From NCBI GenBank assembly GCA_030039815.1, contig JASHUW010000041.1, positions 1 to 9,773 on the forward strand: a DNA stretch of 9,773 nt, read 5' to 3'. Below, in pieces: positions 1 to 5,800 of this stretch. Source of the DNA: Alphaproteobacteria bacterium. GTDB lineage: Bacteria > Pseudomonadota > Alphaproteobacteria > ATCC43930 > CGMCC-115725. Under the pieces are notes generated by a model, which saw only the letters and a list, made by a program, of their open reading frames with translations, was not told where the DNA came from and did no database searches. The translations under genes and the position numbers were made by a program. How positions within the stretch are numbered: position 1 is the stretch's first letter; every line of letters begins with the position of its first letter.

Positions 1-795
1 GAGATTCCCGGCATGCCCGGTGCGCAGATGGGCATGCTCAATCTCGGCGATATTTTCGGCAAGGCCTTCGGTCAGCGCGCGGCGCCGCGCAAGGTCACTG
101 TCGCCGACAGCCACCGGATGCTGCTGGCCGAGGAAAGCGACAAGCTTCTCGATCAGGAGACCGTGACGCGCGGAGCGCTCGCCGCGGTCGAGGAGAACGG
201 CATCGTCTTTATCGACGAGATCGACAAGATATGTGGCCGCAGCGAGCGCGGGGGCGGTATCGGCGCGGCCGACGTCAGCCGCGAAGGGGTGCAGCGCGAC
301 CTCCTGCCGCTGATTGAAGGCACGACGGTTGCGACCAAGCACGGCCCGGTCAAGACCGACCACATCCTGTTCATCGCTTCGGGTGCCTTCCACCTGTCAA
401 AGCCTTCCGACCTGCTTCCCGAGTTGCAGGGGAGGCTGCCGATCCGCGTCGAACTGAAAGGGCTCGACCGCGATGATTTGTGCCGCATTCTCACCGAGCC
501 GCAGGCGAGCCTCATCACCCAATACAAGGCGCTGATGGCCACCGAGGGTATCCAGCTTGAGTTTCAGCCTGACGCGATCGAGGAGATCGCGCGGCTTGCC
601 GAGCAGATCAACAGCACCGTCGAGAATATCGGCGCGCGCCGGCTCCACACGATCCTCGAGCGGCTGCTCGAAGAGATCAGCTTCACGGCTTCCGATCAGC
701 CCGCCGGCACCGGACGGATCATCGATGCGGCTTATGTGCAGGAGCGCGTCGGGTCGCTTGCCAAAGACAGTGATCTTTCCCGCTTCATTCTGTAG
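1..795 (+). CDS. hslU: HslU, ATPase subunit of the HslUV (ClpYQ) protease, 3' part
   Basis: This AAA+ unfoldase forms a hexameric ring that feeds substrates into the cytoplasmic HslV peptidase. Only the last 264 residues are in the window; the frame is open to base 1, so the Walker A loop and N-terminal region lie to the left (the E. coli protein has about 443 residues). Visible in order: the last part of the intermediate domain; Walker B IVFIDEIDK, with acidic pair D72-E73 in fragment numbering; VSREGVQRDLLPLIEG; sensor 1 region ILFIASGAF (about 122-130); the arginine-finger segment LQGRLPIRVEL (about 142-152); sensor 2 ENIGARRLHT (about 208-217); and the C-terminal tail LSRFIL, which in this family docks into HslV to activate it. 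All key residues are intact. hslV is usually immediately upstream and would be expected outside the window. Only the first part is missing because of the window edge; there is no sign of damage. Confidence 0.97.
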   Translation, partial: EIPGMPGAQMGMLNLGDIFGKAFGQRAAPRKVTVADSHRMLLAEESDKLLDQETVTRGALAAVEENGIVFIDEIDKICGRSERGGGIGAADVSREGVQRDLLPLIEGTTVATKHGPVKTDHILFIASGAFHLSKPSDLLPELQGRLPIRVELKGLDRDDLCRILTEPQASLITQYKALMATEGIQLEFQPDAIEEIARLAEQINSTVENIGARRLHTILERLLEEISFTASDQPAGTGRIIDAAYVQERVGSLAKDSDLSRFIL

Positions 796-856
796 CAAAA
801 TCGAAGATACGCGCGAGCGCTTTGCGTGATCGCCGGATCATCGGCTGACCGCGCCG

Positions 857-888
857 CCGCCGGCGCGGCGAATGTCGCGCGCCGGCGG
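857..888 (+). terminator. GC-rich hairpin downstream of hslU, possible terminator
   Basis: The left arm CCGCCGGCGCGGCGA (857-871) pairs with the right arm TCGCGCGCCGGCGG (875-888) through 14 base pairs with one bulged G, leaving a very short loop. The stem is strong and lies about 60 nt after the hslU stop codon. No T-tract follows (the next bases are AACCGATTCC), so it is not a classical intrinsic terminator. It may instead stabilise the 3' end of the hslU transcript or help Rho-dependent termination. The role is inferred; the inverted repeat is seen directly. Confidence 0.4.
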
Positions 889-989
889 AACCGATTCCGG
901 GCTCGCGCAATTTGCACTAGGATTGTGCGGTAAGTTTCCGAGCCTTTCGCTATGAACGTTCTGAGCGTCCCCGTCACGCCGTATGGCCA

Positions 990-1133
990 GTGTATCTGGA
1001 GCGCTACGAGCCCGATCTCGTCCTGCGCGCGCTCGCGACGCGCGCGGCGCTGGTGCTGTTGACGGCGGCGGGCGTGGCGCTCGCGGATATTCACGGCATC
1101 ACCGGGCGGAACCAGCCGAGCGTGGTAGTCTGA
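990..1133 (+). CDS. possible small ORF upstream of glgC, unknown function, perhaps frameshifted
   Basis: I do not recognise this product. From a GTG at 990 the frame gives 47 codons (V-Y-L-E-R-Y-E-P-D-L ... Q-P-S-V-V-V) ending at TGA 1131-1133, 21 nt before the glgC start and in the same direction. Roughly nine tenths of its codons end in G or C, as in the real genes here, and the middle is a hydrophobic alanine/leucine/valine stretch that could be a short helix. The start is weak: no Shine-Dalgarno is visible before the GTG. Just upstream, ATG 952 opens a different frame (M-N-V-L-S-V-P-V-T-P-Y-G) that also has high third-position GC up to about 985. The two pieces would join into one product of about 60 residues if one base were missing between about 978 and 990. 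It may therefore be a small real gene, a broken gene, or chance. Confidence 0.3.
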   Translation: MYLERYEPDLVLRALATRAALVLLTAAGVALADIHGITGRNQPSVVV

Positions 1134-1141
1134 ACCACGGC

Positions 1142-1149
1142 GGAGGAGA
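1142..1149 (+). promoter_or_regulatory. ribosome-binding site of glgC
   Basis: The sequence GGAGGAGA lies 5 nt before ATG 1155. It is close to a perfect Shine-Dalgarno match at good spacing, and it fixes the start of glgC. No other gene in the window has a site this strong, which suggests efficient translation initiation. Confidence 0.85.
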
Positions 1150-1154
1150 AAATC

Positions 1155-2423
1155 ATGCTGTCGGCGGATCGTTCCCAGGAAAGATTGGCCCGGCGCGCCA
1201 TTGCGCTTGTGCTCGCCGGCGGCCGCGGCAGTCGCCTTCATCAGCTAACCGACCGCCGGGCCAAGCCGGCGGTGTTCTTTGGCGGCAAGTTTCGCATCAT
1301 CGATTTCGCGATGTCGAATTGCGTCAATTCCGGGATCCGGCGGATTGGCGTGTTGACCCAGTACAAGGCGCACAGCCTGTTGCGGCATTTGCAGATGGGG
1401 TGGTCGTTCCTGCGTCCGGAGATGAACGAGTTCCTCGACCTTTTGCCGGCACAACAGCGCATCGACGAGGCGACTTGGTATCGCGGCACCGCCGACGCGG
1501 TATTCCAGAATTTCGACATTTTCCGGGCCGCGCGACCCGATTATTTCGTCGTGCTGGCAGGCGACCATGTCTACAAGATGGATTATTCGCACATGCTCGG
1601 CGAGCATGTCGCGAGCGGCGCTGACTGCACCGTCGCTTGCGTCGAGGTGCCGCTCGCTCAGGCAAGCGAGTTTGGCGTGATGACCGTCAACGATTTCGGC
1701 CTCATCACCGCCTTTGACGAAAAGCCCAAGAATGCGCGGCCGATGGCCGGCAAGCCCGATCGTGTGCTAGCCAGCATGGGCATTTACGTGTTCACCGCCG
1801 CGTTCCTCTATGCCGAGCTTGAACGCGATGCCCGAAGCCCGCAGTCGTCGCATGATTTCGGCAAGGACGTTATTCCCGACCTCGTCAGCCGGGGACTGGC
1901 CGCCGCTCACCAGTTCGAGGAAAGCTGCGTCAAGACCACGCCGGAGGCTGAGTCCTACTGGCGCGACGTGGGTACGATCGACGCCTATTGGGCGGCCAAT
2001 CTCGATCTCGTGATGCCGGTGCCGCAGCTTGACATTTACGACCCGAACTGGCCGATCTGGACCTATCAGCAGCAACTACCGCCAGCAAAATTCGTCTTCG
2101 ATGACGACGATCGGCGCGGCATGGCGGTGGATTCGATGGTGTCGGGGGGCTGCATCATCTCGGGCGCGCACGTCTCGCGCTCGCTGCTGTTTTCGAACTG
2201 CCGGGTCAATTCGCACGCGCGCACCCGCGACGCGGTCGTGCTGCCGGAGGTCGATGTCGGTCGCCACGCCCGGCTGAACCGCGTGGTGGTCGACCGCGGC
2301 TGCCGAATTCCGGAAGGGATGGTGATCGGCGAGGACCCCAAAATCGACGCCCAGCGCTTTCACGTCAGCGAGGGCGGCGTGACACTGGTCACGCCCGAGA
2401 TGCTCGCCAAGCTACACGGTTAG
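1155..2423 (+). CDS. glgC: glucose-1-phosphate adenylyltransferase (ADP-glucose pyrophosphorylase)
   Basis: It makes ADP-glucose and pyrophosphate from ATP and glucose-1-phosphate, the committed step of bacterial glycogen synthesis in the cytoplasm. Its 422 residues are the normal length. The nucleotidyltransferase domain comes first: LAGGRGSRL (20-28), RRAKPAVFFGGKFRIIDF (34-51), WYRGTADAV (108-116), LAGDHVYKMDY with the expected catalytic D137, substrate-side EKP with K190, and YWRDVGTIDAYW (268-279). A C-terminal left-handed beta-helix domain (about 300-420) includes VSGGCIISGA and IPEGMVIGED. At the activator site the E. coli Lys39-Arg40 pair is Arg34-Arg35 here, as in the Agrobacterium enzyme, whose class responds to fructose-6-phosphate and pyruvate rather than fructose-1,6-bisphosphate; applying that to this protein is inference. 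The start is set by the strong ribosome-binding site. No glgA, glgB or glgX is adjacent in the window. Confidence 0.97.
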   Translation: MLSADRSQERLARRAIALVLAGGRGSRLHQLTDRRAKPAVFFGGKFRIIDFAMSNCVNSGIRRIGVLTQYKAHSLLRHLQMGWSFLRPEMNEFLDLLPAQQRIDEATWYRGTADAVFQNFDIFRAARPDYFVVLAGDHVYKMDYSHMLGEHVASGADCTVACVEVPLAQASEFGVMTVNDFGLITAFDEKPKNARPMAGKPDRVLASMGIYVFTAAFLYAELERDARSPQSSHDFGKDVIPDLVSRGLAAAHQFEESCVKTTPEAESYWRDVGTIDAYWAANLDLVMPVPQLDIYDPNWPIWTYQQQLPPAKFVFDDDDRRGMAVDSMVSGGCIISGAHVSRSLLFSNCRVNSHARTRDAVVLPEVDVGRHARLNRVVVDRGCRIPEGMVIGEDPKIDAQRFHVSEGGVTLVTPEMLAKLHG

Positions 2424-2426
2424 CCG

Positions 2427-2630
2427 TCAGAAAATCCGCGACGCTTCGGTTCGGTCACCGAGGAACACGCGCACCTCGCGTCCGGCCTGTTGCGCGTCAC
2501 GCGCCGCTTCGACCGCGTCGAGCATCGCCTGCTCCTTGTCGAGGTAGGCGCCGTAAGTGGCGTTGTCGAGGCGGACAACCCAGCGCATGTCGCGGCCTTG
2601 CTGGTAAACATGGAATTCCATGATGTCCAT
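2427..2630 (-). CDS. small DUF2188-like protein, unknown function
   Basis: This is a 67-residue acidic/basic soluble protein with no signal peptide or membrane segment. The layout MEFHVYQQGRDMRWVVRLDN, then a Y-x-x-K-E-Q-A helix and a closing RVFLGDRTEASRIF strand resembles the DUF2188 fold: a short beta-beta-alpha-beta unit seen as a stand-alone protein in many proteobacteria. The biochemical role is unknown. I chose the ATG at 2630, not the upstream ATG at 2732 that would give 101 residues. A G-rich stretch (GGGGGGA on the - strand, 2640-2646) sits about 9 nt before it, and the upstream extension has no family-like content. Another ATG, three codons in (2621), is possible. Its stop is 3 nt from the glgC stop, tail to tail, and it is divergent from the glutamate dehydrogenase gene. 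The domain assignment is by eye and moderate in certainty; that the gene is real is more certain. Confidence 0.75.
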   Translation of the reverse strand: MDIMEFHVYQQGRDMRWVVRLDNATYGAYLDKEQAMLDAVEAARDAQQAGREVRVFLGDRTEASRIF

Positions 2631-2707
2631 TCGTAGCGATCCCCCCGGAGCCCGCGACAGGCGAATTACATTGCACCGAGTATCCTCAAAACTGTCATCT
2701 GTTTGAA

Positions 2708-2738
2708 GCAAATTTCGCCTTATCTGGCGCAAAATTGC
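2708..2738. repeat. imperfect inverted repeat in the divergent upstream region of gdhZ
   Basis: GCAAATTTCGCC (2708-2719) and GGCGCAAAATTGC (2726-2738) are inverted copies, with one mismatch and one extra base, around a 6-nt loop TTATCT. The repeat lies between the DUF2188-like gene and the glutamate dehydrogenase gene, and its right arm overlaps the palindrome at 2733-2747. It could be a protein-binding site serving either gene, or a hairpin in a leader transcript. Confidence 0.45.
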
Positions 2739-2747
2739 ACTGCAATT
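2733..2747. promoter_or_regulatory. perfect 15-bp palindrome, candidate operator
   Basis: AATTGCA-C-TGCAATT is a perfect two-fold symmetric site with 7-nt arms and a single central base. It is AT-rich in an otherwise GC-rich region, as expected for a dimeric helix-turn-helix repressor or activator site. It lies 103 nt upstream of the DUF2188-like start and 137 nt upstream of the gdhZ start, so it could act on either or both. A TTGACG that could serve as a -35 hexamer overlaps its right edge (2746-2751), but I see no good -10 at proper spacing. The regulator cannot be named from the sequence. Confidence 0.45.
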
Positions 2748-2766
2748 GACGGAACCGGCCCATTGC

Positions 2767-2798
2767 CCCGCGTGCTTCGCGGGAGCGGCGCGCGCCGC
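2767..2798 (+). other. GC-rich structured leader upstream of gdhZ
   Basis: Two adjacent symmetric elements lie in the probable 5' leader of gdhZ: a hairpin CCCGCG-TGCTT-CGCGGG (2767-2783) and the perfect 14-bp palindrome GCGGCGCGCGCCGC (2785-2798). Stable RNA structure here could affect translation or readthrough, but short palindromes are common in GC-rich sequence and no recognised riboswitch class is visible. Confidence 0.3.
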
Positions 2799-2883
2799 CG
2801 CGAAAACTCCTTGCCCGCCACGGGCTTAGCGGCGAGTCTGTGAGGGCCCATCCCGGCGCTTCTGCGGCAAGCGGATTGAGCCT

Positions 2884-5800
2884 GTGACCAGCGACATCGA
2901 CGACCACAAGAAGCGTGCGATCGCGCAAGCGGACCCATTGCTTGTGGCGCGGCTCGAAGGCGGCGAATCGGTCGCCGCGCGGGCCTTCCTCGAAGCGCTC
3001 TACGAGCATGCGCCGCCGGCTGATGTCGTCGCCCGTTCGCCCGAGAATCTGGCGGGCGGTGCGCTCGCGCTGTGGCGGTTCGGTGCGCGGCGTTCGTCGG
3101 GCGAGGCGCTGGTTCGCGTTTACAACCCCACGGTGGCGCGGGACCGCTGGTCGTCGCTCCATACGATCGTCGAGATCGTCAACGACGATATGCCGTTTCT
3201 CGTCGATTCGGTGAGCGCGGCGATCAACGATCGCGGCCGTATGGTACGACTGGTCATTCATCCGGTCGTCACTGCCTCGCGCGACGAGGCGGGCAAACTG
3301 GTCGGCTTTGGCGTGCCGGGCGGAATCCGCGAGTCGTGGATGCAGATCGAGATCGCGCGCGAGCTCAGTGCCCCGGCACGTACCGCCCTGGCCGAGGCGC
3401 TCATCGGCGTGCTTGCCGATGTCCGCGCCGCGGTCTCGGATTGGCCGCTTATGCGGGCCGCGCTGCTGCGATTATCGGATCGCGTCGAGCGTAGTGCGGG
3501 CCCGGTTCCACCGGACGAGATCGACGAAAACGCGGCGTTCCTGCGCTGGCTCGATGACGATCATTTCGTGCTGCTCGGCATGCGCGATTACGACTTTGCG
3601 GGCGGCGAGGTGCAGCCGCCGCTCGGCGTTCTGCGCGAGCCGAGCTATCGTGCCTTCGGCGGTCTGCGCGATCTCGCCGCCTTGTCGCCTGATGTGCGCG
3701 ACTTCCTGGGCCGTCGCGAGCTGTTGATCCTCGGCAAGACCGATCAGCGCTCGACCGTCCATCGGCGCGCGCCGATGGATGCGATCGGCGTGCGTCGCTT
3801 CGACGCGCAAGGCGCGGTCAACGGCCTCTGTCTGTTTGTCGGACTCTTCACGTCGACCGCCTATACCGCCGATGTGCGCAGCATTCCCATCGTGCGCCGC
3901 AAGGTAGAGCGCGTGTTGGCGCGCAGCGGACTCCCCCCTGCCGGACATGACGGCAAGGCGCTGATCCACATTCTCGATACCTTCCCGCGCGACGAACTGT
4001 TCCAGGCCGACGAGGATTGGCTTTACCACACGGCGATCGGGGTCTTGAACCTTCAGGAGCGCCAGCGCATCGCGCTTTTTGTCAGACGCGATCCGCTCGA
4101 GCGCTACGTGTCGTGCCTCGTATATGTGCCGCGTGAGCGCTACGATACGGCACTGCGCCGACAATTCGCCGCGATCCTCGAGGACGCGTTTGCGGGCGTG
4201 GTTTCGGGCTTTTACACGCATATCGACGATTCGCTATTGGCCCGGGTGCTTTTCATCATCCGCGCAGCCGGTTCGGCCCGTTTGCCCATGGCCGATGCAG
4301 CGTCGCTCGAAGCGCGCCTCGCCGAGGCCGGACGGTCGTGGCGCGATCGTGTCGAGGTAGCCGCGGAAGAGGCGTTCGGCGAGGCTGAAGCGCTTCGTCG
4401 TCTGAGCCGTCTCTCGACCCCTCCGGCCGACTATCAGGCGCGTACCGAACCCGAACAGGCGGTGGCGGATCTCTCAGCCATCGAGAAAGTGCTGGCCGGC
4501 TCGCCGCTCGAAGCCTCGCTGCATTCGATGCCTGATGCGACGACGCCCGGGTTGCGGCTCTATCACCGCGGCGTGCCGGTCATCCTGTCGGACGTTTTGC
4601 CGGTTCTGGAAAATCTGGGCCTTCGCATGGTTGCCGAGGACGCGTATCGGCTCGGAAGCGTCGAGGGCGAAGCCGTCTGGGTGCACGAGTTTCTTTTGGC
4701 TGCGGGATGCGTTCCGGGCTCGCTGGATGAAGCGCAGCGACGGAACTTCGAGGCGGCGCTGGTCGCTGTCGCCACCGGCGTCATCGAGAATGACGGGTTC
4801 AATCGCTTGGTGCTCGGCGCCGGGTTGACGGCGCGGCAGACGACGATCTTGCGGCTCTATTGCAAGGTGCTGCGCCAGGCAGGCAATACGTTCAGCCAGG
4901 CCTATATGGAGGACGCGCTGGCGGCGCATGCCGGGATCTCCCGGCGCCTGGTGACGTTGTTCGAGCTGCGCTTCAGCCTTACGCCGCCGCCGGGCGGCTC
5001 ACGCGGCATTGCCGCCGAGCTGCGGGCGATCGAGGACGATCTCGTCGCGGTCGACAGCCTCGACGAGGATCGCATCCTGCGCAGTTTCCTCAAGCTGATC
5101 CTCAAATCGGTACGAACCAACTATTTCCAGCCGCAACCCGACGGCAGCGCGAAGCCCTATCTCGCGGTCAAGCTCGCCTCGAGCGAGATCGATCTCCTGC
5201 CCCTGCCGCGTCCATTATTTGAAATTTACGTCTACAGCCCGCGCATGGAGGGGGTGCACATGCGCGCCGGCAAGGTGGCCCGCGGCGGCATCCGTTGGTC
5301 CGACCGGCGCGAGGATTTCCGTACAGAAATCCTCGGCCTGATGAAGGCGCAGACCGTCAAGAACGCGGTGATCATTCCGGTAGGATCAAAGGGCGGCTTT
5401 GTCCTGAAGCGCCCGCCGGGCGACCGCGCCGCGCTGCAGGCTGAAGGGATCGAGTGCTACAAGATCCTGATGCACGGATTGTTGGACCTGACCGACAACA
5501 TCATCGCCGACAGTTCCGAGACGCACCACATCGAGCCGCCGCGCGACGTCGTTCGGCATGACCCGGACGACCCCTACCTCGTCGTCGCCGCCGACAAGGG
5601 CACCGCCACTTTTTCCGATACCGCCAATGAGATCGCGATCGAATACGGGTTCTGGCTCGGCGACGCGTTCGCCAGCGGCGGGTCGGCCGGCTACGACCAC
5701 AAAGCGATCGGAATCACCTCGCGCGGCGCCTGGGAGCTCGTGAAACGCCACTTCCGCGAGCTGGGCACCGACATCCAAGCGACCGATTTCACGGTCGTCG

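Larger units (their letters stand above)
796..1154. other. 359-nt stretch between hslU and glgC
   Basis: No long gene with family resemblance lies here. It contains a strong GC-rich hairpin about 60 nt after the hslU stop, a short + strand open frame with strongly coding-like third-position GC (990-1133), and the glgC ribosome-binding site at its right end. A 169-codon open frame on the - strand across this stretch looks like a shadow of high-GC sequence and is not annotated. I could not identify a convincing -35/-10 pair for glgC. Confidence 0.5.

Noticed and set aside
732..1241. 169-codon open frame on the - strand between hslU and glgC
   Set aside because: It overlaps the end of hslU and the start of glgC, has Arg/Ala-rich shadow composition, and no ribosome-binding site or family resemblance.
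983..1624. 213-codon open frame on the + strand overlapping glgC
   Set aside because: Most of it lies inside glgC in another frame, and its composition is typical of an out-of-frame reading of GC-rich coding DNA.
2631..2732. Longer start for the DUF2188-like gene at ATG 2732
   Set aside because: The extra 34 residues are not family-like, and ATG 2630 has a G-rich ribosome-binding site at suitable spacing.
3472..4221. 249-codon open frame on the - strand inside the glutamate dehydrogenase gene
   Set aside because: Antisense shadow of a well-supported gene; no domain or start signal.
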